Shown here: positions 18,712-27,992 of the stretch, piece by piece | How the letters are laid out: every line of letters begins with the position of its first letter | How positions within the stretch are numbered: the stretch's first letter is position 1 | DNA from: Chitinophaga niastensis | GTDB taxonomy: Bacteria > Bacteroidota > Bacteroidia > Chitinophagales > Chitinophagaceae | Direction: 5' to 3' | DNA: 64,000 nt | Assembly: GCF_003014755.1 (NCBI RefSeq) | Contig: NZ_PYAW01000004.1 | Location: 186,001 to 250,000 of the forward strand | Made by a program: the position numbers and the translations under genes | Notes under the pieces: generated by a model | Seen by the model: only the letters and a program-made list of their open reading frames with translations | Told to the model about the DNA's origin: nothing | The model's database searches: none

Positions 18712-20587
18712 GTACAATCAACGTCACTTTCACACCGTTACCACCTTTCTCTTTTTTGTCAACAATTACCAGCGAGGCTAATTTGCCTGTCCGCTCACTC
18801 AGTATTTTAAGGCGCTCCTGTGTAATCGTACTGGAAAGGGAATTCTTCTCCCTGGTACTTTTTTCCTGCAATCCCTGACCATTATCTTCAATCACACAGT
18901 GGAGTAAATTGTTTTGCAATTGCAGGGTAATCGTGATCATGCCTTTATAGGGAAGGTTACGCATCCCATGCTGGATGGCGTTTTCAACAAAGGGCTGCAG
19001 TAACATCGGTGGAACAAAAATATCCATGTCCTCGCAGCCTTCAATGGGGTGGATCGCATAATCAAATACATTTCCAAAACGGATCGCTTGTAAGCTCAGG
19101 TAGTTTTCCAGGGCCTCTACTTCCTGGTGTAGTTGTACCAGGTTATGACGTGAACTTTCCAGGTTGATCCGTAATAACCGGGCAAATTTATTGAGGTATT
19201 TTACTGATTTTTCCTTTTCATCATGACGGATAAAACTTTGTAAAACAGCAAGGGTATTAAAAATAAAATGAGGCTCCATCTGGCTGCGCAACAGGCGTTG
19301 TTCCAGTTCTATGCTCAGTTTCTGTGATCGTAGTTTTCTTTGTCTGATCAGCACAATCGTCAATGCAACGCCCACCAGTAGCAGGATACCGAAGATGGCG
19401 AGGATAAACCGCTGTTGCCGGAGGATAATAGCCTGGTTCTGATACTGTCTGCTGATGTAAATGTTTTTGTGTTGCTGCTCTTTCAGTTCGTTGATGGCCT
19501 GCAGCTCCATTACTTTTTTAAGCTGTTGTTCTTCCATCTCTGTCAGAGCCATGTTGGTGGAGGAATCGAGATAGGCGATAGCGTTTTTATAATCACCGTT
19601 TTCGTAGTAGATATTATACAGGGTGCCGTAAGCCGAATTGAGGTTGCCTGCATTTTGTGGCTCCCGCGCCTTATTCAGGGCTTTATTCAGGTATAAAATA
19701 GCTTTGGGATAATCTTTTTCTTCGAGAAATATCTGGCCATAGTTTACATATTCTCTGAAAGTAACTTTATCCAGTCGTTCCTTAATAGCGAATGCTTTTA
19801 CCATCAATGCGTGACCTTTATTTTTATCGCCATTCTTCTCGTATAGTACACCCAACGCAGCATACACGGTGGCCAGTCTTATTGAATCCGGTTGCTTTGA
19901 TGCCAGTTGAAGGGCACTGTCTTCATATGCCATTGCCTGCTGGTATTTGTGTTGCCGTTCGGCTATCCGCGAAAGTTCTTCCATAAAGTAAGACTGACGG
20001 TAATAGTCTTCTTTGTTGTGGAATAGCGCAATGGCTTTATCAGTATAGGTTTTAGCTTTATCATAAACGCCGTAGCGGAAATGTACTTCTGCGGCAATTT
20101 CATAAACCCGCCACATATCCGGATAGAGGAATCGTTGTGAGATATCAATTAAAGCGTAAGTCCGGGAAAAAGTGCTGTCATCTACCTTCCTTTCAATGGC
20201 CAGGTGAATCATACCTATTTGCTGCAAGGCGATGAGATCAATGTAGCGGCTGGTATCAACAGGAGTGAGCCGAAGCATTTGCCGGAAGCTTTTGTTAGCT
20301 GCAGGCAAACTGTCTGCATACCAGTAATGAATACCTTCGAGGTAATAATACAGCCCTTTGGCTTTGTCGCCGGAGGCCAGTGCAACAGGTTTGAGCTGCT
20401 TCATTTTATCCTTCATGGCAGGGCCGTTCCACCTTGCGCCGGAATCTATCAGCTGTTGCAGTTCAACAACAATTGCAGGATCATTATTCCGGGCTGGTGC
20501 CGGTGCATGCTTATCCTGCCGGCTGCAGCTATACAGGCCGGAAATGATCATTGTCAATAAAATGAAAAGCCGGTATGGAAAATACAT
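18692..20587 (-). CDS. LytS/AlgZ-type sensor histidine kinase with lipoprotein signal and TPR sensor
   Basis: 631 aa. The N-terminus has a hydrophobic segment ending SGLYSC, a lipobox-like site. A long TPR-like helical region runs from about 60 to 360. One transmembrane helix (FILAIFGILLLVGVALTIVL) is near 395-415. The His_kinase domain (PF06580) follows with the phospho-acceptor region RSQMEPHFIFNTLAVLQSF, then an ATPase domain with ENAIQHGMRN and EDNGQGL. It starts 9 nt after the LytTR regulator stop codon, so the two are one operon. The signal sensed is unknown. Its location between two halves of the B12 cluster may be coincidental. Confidence 0.9.
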   Translation of the reverse strand: MYFPYRLFILLTMIISGLYSCSRQDKHAPAPARNNDPAIVVELQQLIDSGARWNGPAMKDKMKQLKPVALASGDKAKGLYYYLEGIHYWYADSLPAANKSFRQMLRLTPVDTSRYIDLIALQQIGMIHLAIERKVDDSTFSRTYALIDISQRFLYPDMWRVYEIAAEVHFRYGVYDKAKTYTDKAIALFHNKEDYYRQSYFMEELSRIAERQHKYQQAMAYEDSALQLASKQPDSIRLATVYAALGVLYEKNGDKNKGHALMVKAFAIKERLDKVTFREYVNYGQIFLEEKDYPKAILYLNKALNKAREPQNAGNLNSAYGTLYNIYYENGDYKNAIAYLDSSTNMALTEMEEQQLKKVMELQAINELKEQQHKNIYISRQYQNQAIILRQQRFILAIFGILLLVGVALTIVLIRQRKLRSQKLSIELEQRLLRSQMEPHFIFNTLAVLQSFIRHDEKEKSVKYLNKFARLLRINLESSRHNLVQLHQEVEALENYLSLQAIRFGNVFDYAIHPIEGCEDMDIFVPPMLLQPFVENAIQHGMRNLPYKGMITITLQLQNNLLHCVIEDNGQGLQEKSTREKNSLSSTITQERLKILSERTGKLASLVIVDKKEKGGNGVKVTLIVPTQQEH

Positions 20588-20596
20588 GTAGTATAA

Positions 20597-21349
20597 TTAG
20601 TGATCGCCTGTAAGGAATTGTCTTACATACTCCCTTTTACGGGAAGATACCGGGATTTGAGTTCCATCTTTTAAAATCAATAAACCATCTTTCAGGAACC
20701 GGTCTATGAAATGATGATTTACTATATATGATTGATGGATCCTGATAAACCAGTTTTCGGGCAGCAACTCCTCATATTCTTTGATAGGGCGGGATACCGT
20801 TATTTTTCTTTTATCAGAAAGATGAAAGGTGGTATAACTGCCATCGCTCTGGCAATACAGTATTTCTTCAAAGGAAACTACCTGCAGGTATTGATGGGAG
20901 CGAAGGACAATGCGGTTATGCAGTCCCGGTTTTTTGTTATGCAGGTGGCTGCCGGTAACCTCCATTTGTACTTTGGCATTGGAAGGCCCTGCTGCTTTTA
21001 AACGAAGCAATGTTTCTGTGAGCTCATCTTCATCCACAGGTTTCAGCAGGTAATCATAAGCCCCAAACTTAATGGCTTTGATGGCGTGCTGGTTATAAGC
21101 AGTAATAAAAATTACCTTGAAATTCCTCTCCGGAAACTCCTGCAACAGTTCAAATCCTGTACCATCCGCGAGTTCAATGTCCAGCAGGAGTAGTTCCGGC
21201 TCTGTATTGGGAATAATCACCCTAGCTTCGGCAATACTGCCACAACTGCCCAACACAATAAAATCAGGATACCGTTTTATCAGCCATTCAAGATCTTTCC
21301 TGATGGCGGGTTCATCGTCAATTATCAGCGTACGGATCATAATTTTCAT
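20597..21349 (-). CDS. LytTR-family response regulator
   Basis: 250 aa. A receiver domain starts LIIDDEPAIRKDLEW, with the phospho-acceptor Asp57 in LLLLDIELADG, Thr in FITAYNQ and Lys in LLKPVDEDEL. The C-terminal ~100 residues form a LytTR DNA-binding domain (LHNRIVLRSHQYLQVV, FIRIHQSYIVNHHFID). It is the partner of the downstream LytS-type kinase. An in-frame Met at residue 4 is an alternative start. No direct target site is evident nearby. Confidence 0.92.
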   Translation of the reverse strand: MKIMIRTLIIDDEPAIRKDLEWLIKRYPDFIVLGSCGSIAEARVIIPNTEPELLLLDIELADGTGFELLQEFPERNFKVIFITAYNQHAIKAIKFGAYDYLLKPVDEDELTETLLRLKAAGPSNAKVQMEVTGSHLHNKKPGLHNRIVLRSHQYLQVVSFEEILYCQSDGSYTTFHLSDKRKITVSRPIKEYEELLPENWFIRIHQSYIVNHHFIDRFLKDGLLILKDGTQIPVSSRKREYVRQFLTGDH

Positions 21350-21475
21350 TTACAATTACCAATCATTATTTCATGGGCAAGGAATAAAACAGTGGTCTAA
21401 AAGTAAGGGATTTTCATAGTCTTCAAAATTGCTTTTTGAAGTGGCTATGGGTTGTAAACAGAGATGAGAGGCCGG

Positions 21476-21883
21476 CTATATACCATTGTTGGTGGTATTC
21501 ACGAGAATATTTGCTTCATCCTCAAAAGATTTGAATGCATCTTTCCTGGTGGATTTGAAGACTACTTTTATAATTAAAACGCCTATAATAACAGGTATAA
21601 CCCCACCAAAGCTGATGACAAGCCGCTGGAAAATAATGCTCAAGATGGCGGTAAACAAAGCAAAACCGGCCAGCATCCCGCCTAACAGCCAGTATACTGG
21701 TGGGGTAAAATCTACCTGCAAATAATTTTTTTTATATCGCAACAAAAATTTGAAATTATCATGCGGAATAATAATAGTGAGTGGGCTTAGGAATGGTTTT
21801 TTTAATTCCGCTTTAGGGAATTGCGTTTGTACCTCCGAAAATATTTGCTCCACACTTTTTGATTGTGAATTGGAAATATTCAT
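21476..21883 (-). CDS. Small two-helix membrane protein of unknown function
   Basis: 135 aa from the ATG at 21883; the frame is open 45 nt further upstream but the later ATG is preceded by an A-rich stretch. A hydrophilic N-terminal part of ~65 residues is followed by two hydrophobic helices (VYWLLGGMLAGFALFTAIL and VISFGGVIPVIIGVLIIK) and a charged tail. I recognise no family. It lies between the two-component system and the B12 riboswitch, on the opposite strand to the riboswitch operon. Confidence 0.6.
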   Translation of the reverse strand: MNISNSQSKSVEQIFSEVQTQFPKAELKKPFLSPLTIIIPHDNFKFLLRYKKNYLQVDFTPPVYWLLGGMLAGFALFTAILSIIFQRLVISFGGVIPVIIGVLIIKVVFKSTRKDAFKSFEDEANILVNTTNNGI

Positions 21884-22089
21884 TTTTATAGGTTTTGATA
21901 GCGTAATCATTGATAATACGGGCTGCAAAGTAGCCCGGGACGCTGAAGGGAGAGGGGAGTAATGTATATCCGTGCCCGGATTTTATATATTCGCGGGCAA
22001 TCTTTGCAGCAACTCTATAGGGGCGGTATACCGGCAATAAAATATCTGCATTCAAAAATCCCTAAATCTTTTCTATCTTCGCCGCCGTT

Positions 22090-22255
22090 ACCAGGTGTGT
22101 TTCTTTCAAATAAACACTTAAAAGGGAATCCGGTTAGAATCCGGAGCAGTACCCGCTGCTGTAAGTTCATACAAACGTTACTGACATCATAGCCACTGTT
22201 TTAACATACGGGAAGGCGTCAGTTAACGGAACGAGCCAGAAGACCTGCCAGGGAA
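22090..22255 (+). ncRNA. Cobalamin (B12) riboswitch aptamer
   Basis: The conserved core AAAAGGGAATCCGGT, a second TCCGG with GCAGTACCCGCTGCTGTAA, and the B12 box AGCCAGAAGACCTGCC (22234-22249) occur in the expected order and spacing. A one-mismatch -7 box TATCTTCG lies at 22074-22081. About 145 nt separate the B12 box from the ferredoxin start, enough for an expression platform, but I could not fix its exact fold. It should repress the downstream uptake and biosynthesis operon when adenosylcobalamin is plentiful. Ends are approximate. Confidence 0.93.
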
Positions 22256-22400
22256 CATTGTATACGGTCTGCTTCCGGGTTAGGAGCAAGGACAGTCACT
22301 TCCGGATATGGTACCACCGGTTGTTCCTTCCTGTATCTTCCCACAGTATTTCCGTCATTTTTTATTTAATCGTTAACGGGCTTATTAACTGGATTAATCT

Positions 22401-22712
22401 ATGGGCAAAGATCTACAAAAGGTAAAACGCATCGCGTTTATCTGTAACGGCAATTCCTGTCTTAATAAAGGCGCAGAAGATACTACTGTGCAGTTGCGTG
22501 CAGCTATTACAGCCAACGACCTGCACGATGAAGTGCATACCGTTCGCACCCGCTGCACCGGCCAGTGTGAACATGGTCCGGTGGTTTTTATACACCCTGA
22601 TGGTACCTGGTACAAGGAAATGCTTGCCGAGCGCACCGCTAATCTTGTAAAATGTCACCTGCTGGAGAATATACCGGTAGAAGATGCCATATTTTTCCAG
22701 TCTAATAGCTAA
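22401..22712 (+). CDS. Thioredoxin-like [2Fe-2S] ferredoxin
   Basis: 103 aa. A C-x4-C pair (Cys15, Cys20) and a C-x3-C pair (Cys52, Cys56) match the cysteine layout of NuoE/Shethna-type thioredoxin-like [2Fe-2S] proteins. It is the first gene after the B12 riboswitch and 25 nt before the TonB receptor. A plausible role is electron delivery for a corrin-ring reduction or cobalt reduction step; this is inferred from context. Confidence 0.82.
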   Translation: MGKDLQKVKRIAFICNGNSCLNKGAEDTTVQLRAAITANDLHDEVHTVRTRCTGQCEHGPVVFIHPDGTWYKEMLAERTANLVKCHLLENIPVEDAIFFQSNS

Positions 22713-22737
22713 AAGCTAACGGCCAAAAGCTCTATCC

Positions 22738-24771
22738 ATGCGTACTTTTTATTTCTTTATACTATCCATATTTACGATTACTGCAAGCGCGCAACAAAAA
22801 AAAGCAACCGATTCTCTCCGGGTTACTAACCTGAAAGGAGTAGATATCAGTGCCGCTACCGGCAAAAGTGCCCATATGTTATCTAAAATAGATTTGCAGC
22901 TGCAACCCGTGAAATCCGCACAGGACCTGCTGCGTACAGTGCCGGGCTTGTTCATCGCGCAACATGCAGGTGGTGGTAAAGCCGAGCAGATCCTGGTGCG
23001 TGGCATTGATAATGATCATGGTACCGACTTCGGCATCTTTGTAGATGGCATTCCTGTAAACCTGCCCAACCATGCACACGGACAAGGATACGCCGATATG
23101 CACTTCCTCATTCCGGAAGTGATAGGTGGCGCTGCTTATTATAAAGGCCCTTACGAGGCCAGTCAGGGCGATTTTACCAATGCGGGTGCCGCTGTTTACA
23201 CTTCGCTGTTTCGTCCGCAGGATCAGTTTGTAAAGCTAGAATACGGGCAGTTTAATACGGCCAGGGCAACTACTTTATTGAAACTGTTAGATAAACAACC
23301 GGCACCAGGTGTACACGATCAGAATGCCTATATCGCGGCCGACTATACCTATACCGATAGCTATTTTGATAATTCTCAAAAATTCAAACGGTTTAATCTT
23401 TTAGGGAGATATAATATTGCGGTGAATAAAAACAATACACTGTCACTGATCGCCTCCGGCTTTACCAGCAGCTGGAATGCATCCGGACAGGTACCGCTGC
23501 GGGCACTGGAGAGTGGCTATATGACCCGCTTTGGCTCCATTGATCCAAGTGAAGGGGGTAAAACTACCCGCATCAATGCTAACCTGTTATGGGATACAAA
23601 GATCAGTGAAAGATCTGCTTTAAAACAACAGGCTTACTATGTACGTAATCTCTTTGATCTGTGGTCCAATTTTACTTTTTATAAAGAAGATAGAATTAAC
23701 GGAGATGAAATCAGACAATGGGAAAAGCGCGATATCATCGGCTATAAAAACACGTTCAATCATCAGGGACATCTCGGCATAGCGCAGCTGGAATCCGAAG
23801 CAGGGCTGGGCGTTCGTGTAGATATGGTTAACCTGGGACGTGATCATGTGAAAGAAAGGGCAATTTTATCCAATAACGATTCCAGCCATGTAACGGTAGC
23901 CAACTATTCGTTTTATATCAGCGAAACACTTCGCCTTACAAATGGTTGGAGCTTTAACCTCGGTCTCCGTAACGACCTGTTCACCTTTGACCTCCGCGAC
24001 CATCTGGACCCGGCTAACAGCGGCAATAGCATTGCTTACAGAGTGAGTCCTAAATTCAATGTATATTACGATGTATCACCTGCTTTCGGATTGTTTGTAA
24101 AAATGGGAATGGGCTTTCACTCCAATTACGCGAATGTGGCTATTCGTAACGGACAGGAAAATGCAGTACCACGTTCTTATGGATCAGATATTGGTGCGAA
24201 TCTCAAAATTGGCAGTAAAGCCATCATTACCGCCACCTGGTGGTGGTTACAAAGCGATGCGGAATACCGCTTTGTAGCAGATGACGGCAGTTATGAAAAC
24301 ATTGGCCGGGCTACACGTACAGGTGTTGACGTTGCCCTCAGATATCATGTGCTACATCCTTTATGGGCAGATGTGAATGTGAATTATGCGCGTCCCCGTT
24401 TAATGGATGCCGCTCCTAAAGAAAACTATATTCCCTTTGCACCTGTATTTACCAGTACCGGTGGCCTTACCTGGCAGCCTGCAAAAGGTATTAACGCCAG
24501 TTTGCGTTACCGCTACATGGGGCAGCGTCCGGCAATAGAAGATAACTCCGTTGAATCCAAAGCATATTTTTTAATGGATGCGGTATTGAAATATAATTAC
24601 AAACGTTTCGAATTTGGTTTGTCTGCTGAAAACCTGTTAAACACCAAATGGGCCGAAGCACAGTTTTATGATGCATCACAACTGAAAGAAGAGAAGTCAC
24701 CTGTCATGGATTTTCATATCACTCCGGGTACGCCCTTTAGCTTGAGAGGGAGTGTAACCGTTAAATTCTAG
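22738..24771 (+). CDS. TonB-dependent outer-membrane receptor, probably for cobalt or a corrinoid
   Basis: 677 aa with a signal peptide (FFILSIFTITASA). The plug domain contains DLLRTVPGLFIAQHAGGG and LVRGIDNDHG. A beta-barrel follows, ending in the expected C-terminal aromatic residue (VTVKF). The plug segment GIPVNLPNHAHGQGYADMHF is His-rich. There is no SusC-type carboxypeptidase-like N-terminal domain, so it is not a glycan porin. Control by the B12 riboswitch and the neighbouring cobalt genes indicate uptake of cobalt chelates or corrinoids; sequence alone does not decide which. Confidence 0.88.
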   Translation: MRTFYFFILSIFTITASAQQKKATDSLRVTNLKGVDISAATGKSAHMLSKIDLQLQPVKSAQDLLRTVPGLFIAQHAGGGKAEQILVRGIDNDHGTDFGIFVDGIPVNLPNHAHGQGYADMHFLIPEVIGGAAYYKGPYEASQGDFTNAGAAVYTSLFRPQDQFVKLEYGQFNTARATTLLKLLDKQPAPGVHDQNAYIAADYTYTDSYFDNSQKFKRFNLLGRYNIAVNKNNTLSLIASGFTSSWNASGQVPLRALESGYMTRFGSIDPSEGGKTTRINANLLWDTKISERSALKQQAYYVRNLFDLWSNFTFYKEDRINGDEIRQWEKRDIIGYKNTFNHQGHLGIAQLESEAGLGVRVDMVNLGRDHVKERAILSNNDSSHVTVANYSFYISETLRLTNGWSFNLGLRNDLFTFDLRDHLDPANSGNSIAYRVSPKFNVYYDVSPAFGLFVKMGMGFHSNYANVAIRNGQENAVPRSYGSDIGANLKIGSKAIITATWWWLQSDAEYRFVADDGSYENIGRATRTGVDVALRYHVLHPLWADVNVNYARPRLMDAAPKENYIPFAPVFTSTGGLTWQPAKGINASLRYRYMGQRPAIEDNSVESKAYFLMDAVLKYNYKRFEFGLSAENLLNTKWAEAQFYDASQLKEEKSPVMDFHITPGTPFSLRGSVTVKF

Positions 24772-24772
24772 T

Positions 24773-25612
24773 ATGAGTAACAAGGACACAAAAATCAGCA
24801 TTTTGGGTTGCGGCTGGCTGGGGAAGCCGCTGGCACTGCATTTGAAAGAAGCCGGTTATCCTGTCACTGGTGCAAGAACCAGCATGGAAGGCGTCAACGA
24901 ATTAAAAGCACTGGGGCTGGATGCTTACGTGGTAGTATTGGATGAAGAGGTAATAACCGGTCCGGATGCTTTCTGGGAGGCGGATATCCTGATCATCAAT
25001 ATTCCCCCGCGTAAAGAAAGAGGCCCTGAAGCACACGTAACAGAAATAGCATTGTTGCGCAGCTTCCTGGAAACAACCAGCATTCAAAAAGTGCTGTTTG
25101 TAAGCTCTACTTCTGTGTATGCCGATGTAAACGGATTGGTAACAGAAGTTAATAAGGAGATCCCGGAAACCCCTAATGGGGAAGCATTGCGGGCTGCTGA
25201 AAAGCTGCTGTTGGAGTCTTCGGTATTTGATACTACTGTGCTGCGTTTTGGCGGATTGATAGGCTACGACCGTGTACCCACTGAGCGCGCTTTGCAGGAA
25301 GGTAAGCGTATCAACGATTTGCCGATGAATGTGATCCATCGTGATGATTGTATAGGCGTAATTGAACGGGTAATAGAAAAAGATGTATGGGGAGAAGTGT
25401 TTAACGCCTGTGCCAGCGGACATCCGTTGCGCTACAATTATTACAAGACAGCTGCACAACATTTGGGGCTACAAATGCCCCGGAAATTGCCACCAACAGA
25501 AATGCCATATAAAATAGTTTCTTCCGGAAAACTGAAGAAAATATTAGACTATGAATTTATTTATGATGATCCTTTATTGATTTTCGATGCCGGAAAACGA
25601 GGTAATAAATAA
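24773..25612 (+). CDS. NAD(P)-binding epimerase-like SDR protein (YeeZ-like)
   Basis: 279 aa. An N-terminal Rossmann motif ILGCGWLGKPLALHL is followed by SSTSVYADVNG and LRFGGLIGYDR, as in extended SDR/YeeZ-like proteins. It begins 1 nt after the TonB receptor stop and ends just before cobA, so it is translated within the B12 operon. No B12 step is known to need such a protein. It may be a passenger or an uncharacterised accessory reductase. Confidence 0.8.
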   Translation: MSNKDTKISILGCGWLGKPLALHLKEAGYPVTGARTSMEGVNELKALGLDAYVVVLDEEVITGPDAFWEADILIINIPPRKERGPEAHVTEIALLRSFLETTSIQKVLFVSSTSVYADVNGLVTEVNKEIPETPNGEALRAAEKLLLESSVFDTTVLRFGGLIGYDRVPTERALQEGKRINDLPMNVIHRDDCIGVIERVIEKDVWGEVFNACASGHPLRYNYYKTAAQHLGLQMPRKLPPTEMPYKIVSSGKLKKILDYEFIYDDPLLIFDAGKRGNK

Positions 25613-25616
25613 TAAA

Positions 25617-26393
25617 ATGCTGCACCCGGTATGTATTGTAGGGGCGGGCCCGGGTGCGGCCGACTTACTAACGATAAGGGCTGCACGCTGTATAGAAGAG
25701 GCGGAGGTGATACTGTATGATAACCTCGTATCTGCTGAAATACTGGCCCTGTGCCGGCCACAGGCGGAACAGATTTATACAGGTAAGAAATACGGTGATG
25801 CAATAGATCCGCTTACGCGACAGGCGAATATTCATGAACTGATGGTGATACATGCGCAGGCAGGTAAAAAAGTGGTTCGCCTCAAATCCGGTGATCCCTT
25901 TATTTATGGCCGCGCAGCAGAAGAGCTGCGTTACCTGCAGGAACACCAGGTGCCTTATAAGGTAATTCCAGGGCTTACTGCGGGCATCGCAGCCGCCAGC
26001 TTATGCCATATTCCCTTAACAGAGCGTAATCGCAGCAATGCAGTATTATTCTGTACCGGGCATACGGCCAATTATGATTTCGAACAACTGGATGCACTGG
26101 CCAATATGCTCCGCACAGGCACGTCCCTGGTGATGTACATGGGATTGAGCAATATGCCGGCAGTACTCGAAAAGCTACAGCTGGCAGCAGGAAACGAAAC
26201 TATTTATGTGACCGCCATATCACAGGTGTCCGGTGAACAGCAACAAACGGTAACGGCTACACTGTCCGAAATAGAAGCACAACTATTGCTGCATCCATTG
26301 CCGATGCCGGTAGTGTTTATTATCGGTAAACATGCTAAATCAATTACGAATGAAACAAGGCATTCTTATCTGCGGTCATGGCAGCAGGGATAA
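25617..26393 (+). CDS. cobA: Uroporphyrinogen-III C-methyltransferase
   Basis: 258 aa from the ATG at 25617, 4 nt after the previous stop. An upstream ATG at 25587 would overlap the previous gene by 26 nt. Typical SUMT motifs: IVGAGPGAADLLTIRA, VILYDNLVS, VRLKSGDPFIYGR and VIPGLTAGIAAAS. The enzyme adds methyl groups at C-2 and C-7 using SAM, giving precorrin-2, the branch point to B12 and siroheme. No CysG-type oxidase/chelatase domain is attached. Confidence 0.94.
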   Translation: MLHPVCIVGAGPGAADLLTIRAARCIEEAEVILYDNLVSAEILALCRPQAEQIYTGKKYGDAIDPLTRQANIHELMVIHAQAGKKVVRLKSGDPFIYGRAAEELRYLQEHQVPYKVIPGLTAGIAAASLCHIPLTERNRSNAVLFCTGHTANYDFEQLDALANMLRTGTSLVMYMGLSNMPAVLEKLQLAAGNETIYVTAISQVSGEQQQTVTATLSEIEAQLLLHPLPMPVVFIIGKHAKSITNETRHSYLRSWQQG

Positions 26394-27282
26394 AGACGGT
26401 ATCACACATTTTCAGACACTGGTGGAAAAGATGCGGCAACGCTATCCCGATAGGGTAGTGGATTACGGCTTCCTGGAATTTGCACATCCGGTATATGCAG
26501 CAGCGGTAGAAAGAATGTATCAGCAGGGAGTACGACATATCATTGCATTGCCCGCTATTTTATTTGCCGGCGGTCACGCAAAAAATGATATCCCGTATGA
26601 AATGAATACGCTGCAGCAACAGTATCCGGACCTGAAAATCACTATGGCCGGTCACCTTGGCATTACCGCGCCATTGCTGCAACTGGCACAGTTAATGGTG
26701 CAGGAAGCAGCAACACAAACGACTGCTTTCGCAAGAGAAGAGAGTTGTTTGCTGCTGGTTGGCCGTGGTACCAGCGATCCGGATGCCAATTCCGATGTAG
26801 CCAAACTTACCCGCATGTTGTGGGAAGGTATGGGTTTCGGATTTGCAACTACCGCTTATATCGGTGTTACAAAACCATTGCTGGCAGACGTGTTGCCGCT
26901 GCTGGAAAAATTACCTTTTAAAAAGATCATCGTGTTGCCGGTATTCCTGTTTACCGGCATCTTACTGAAACGTATATACGAACAAGTGGCGGAGTTTCAG
27001 CTGCATGCTGATAAAGAATATATCTGTACCACTCCCTTCGGTAGCCATGAATGGCTGTTACAGGCCATCGATGAACGTATCCGGGAGGCGGAAGCAGGCA
27101 ATCCGAATATGAACTGTCAGCTGTGTAAGTATCGCACACAGATCATTGGCTTTGAAGAAGAACAGGGAAAGGAACAGGTAGGGCATCACCTGAATGTAAA
27201 AGGAATTTTGTTTGAAGAAGAAGTGAAACCAGGAGAGAAAAAAGGAATTATGACCACCGTAAAAAAAGTATTTGGCATTTGA
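26350..27282 (+). CDS. cbiX: Sirohydrochlorin cobaltochelatase, long two-domain form
   Basis: 310 aa from the ATG at 26350 (an ATG 18 nt upstream is possible). Two homologous halves are visible: ILICGHGSRDKDG at the start and LLLVGRGTSDPDANSD near 140. FLEFAHPVYAAAV carries a metal-site His. A C-terminal extension contains the MNCQLC motif (MxCxxC), known in long CbiX proteins to bind an Fe-S cluster. The enzyme inserts Co2+ into sirohydrochlorin at the start of the anaerobic route. It overlaps cobA by 44 nt. Confidence 0.92.
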   Translation: MKQGILICGHGSRDKDGITHFQTLVEKMRQRYPDRVVDYGFLEFAHPVYAAAVERMYQQGVRHIIALPAILFAGGHAKNDIPYEMNTLQQQYPDLKITMAGHLGITAPLLQLAQLMVQEAATQTTAFAREESCLLLVGRGTSDPDANSDVAKLTRMLWEGMGFGFATTAYIGVTKPLLADVLPLLEKLPFKKIIVLPVFLFTGILLKRIYEQVAEFQLHADKEYICTTPFGSHEWLLQAIDERIREAEAGNPNMNCQLCKYRTQIIGFEEEQGKEQVGHHLNVKGILFEEEVKPGEKKGIMTTVKKVFGI

Positions 27283-27992
27283 GTATTCAGGGAAAAATAT
27301 ATGCAGTATCGTTAGGTCCGGGTGATCCGGAACTGATTACCCTCAAAGGCTGGAAGGCTTTGCAGCAGGCAGATAAGATCTATTATCCGGCTTCTTTACA
27401 GGCAGACGCAGTGCGCAGTTATTCCCTGTCGATACTGGAACATTATGCTTTGCCTGATAAAATATTGCAGCCGGTAGTACTGGAAATGTCGCATAACCGG
27501 GAGCATAACTTAAAAGCCTATACGAAAGCTTTTGAAGAGATCCGTACAGACGTGGAAAATGGCCTGCAGGTGGCCTTTGTAAGTGAAGGGGATATCTCTT
27601 TTTACAGCACCTTCATCTACATCCTGGAGCAGATCCGCGCACATCAGCTTCCACTGGAAATTATCGCCGGTGTACCTTCCTTTTTGCTGGCAACAGCTGC
27701 ACATCAACAACCGCTGGCTTTATTGCAGGAGAAAATAGCCATTATTCCGTTGCTCAAAAGCCGGGAAGTATTGGAGGATCACTTACAAAAATTTGAAACC
27801 ATCGTATTAATAAAAGTACGCGGTGCACTGGAATACATTGCACCACTGATAGCAGCAAATAAAGCGGTGATGTTATACGGAGAAAAACTGGGCACGCCCA
27901 CGCAATATCTCAGTACAGACATCTCATCGCTGGAAACCCGCGAGCTGCCCTATTTTTCATTGATCATTTTAAAAAGTAACATATGCGCCTGA
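27279..27992 (+). CDS. cbiL: Cobalt-factor II (precorrin-2) C20-methyltransferase
   Basis: 237 aa. The start is a TTG overlapping the cbiX stop (TTGAG), giving the correct family N-terminus with YAVSLGPGDPELITLKG a few residues in; no ATG is available nearby. VAFVSEGDISFYSTF and IIAGVPSFLLATA are the SAM-binding and substrate motifs of the CobI/CbiL methyltransferases. It methylates C-20 of the corrin precursor. Overlaps the next gene by 10 nt. Confidence 0.93.
   Translation: MSIQGKIYAVSLGPGDPELITLKGWKALQQADKIYYPASLQADAVRSYSLSILEHYALPDKILQPVVLEMSHNREHNLKAYTKAFEEIRTDVENGLQVAFVSEGDISFYSTFIYILEQIRAHQLPLEIIAGVPSFLLATAAHQQPLALLQEKIAIIPLLKSREVLEDHLQKFETIVLIKVRGALEYIAPLIAANKAVMLYGEKLGTPTQYLSTDISSLETRELPYFSLIILKSNICA

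Noticed and set aside
24902..25462. 186-aa open frame on the minus strand
   Set aside because: It is fully antisense to the SDR gene, rich in Cys and Tyr without motifs, and lacks any protein-family pattern.
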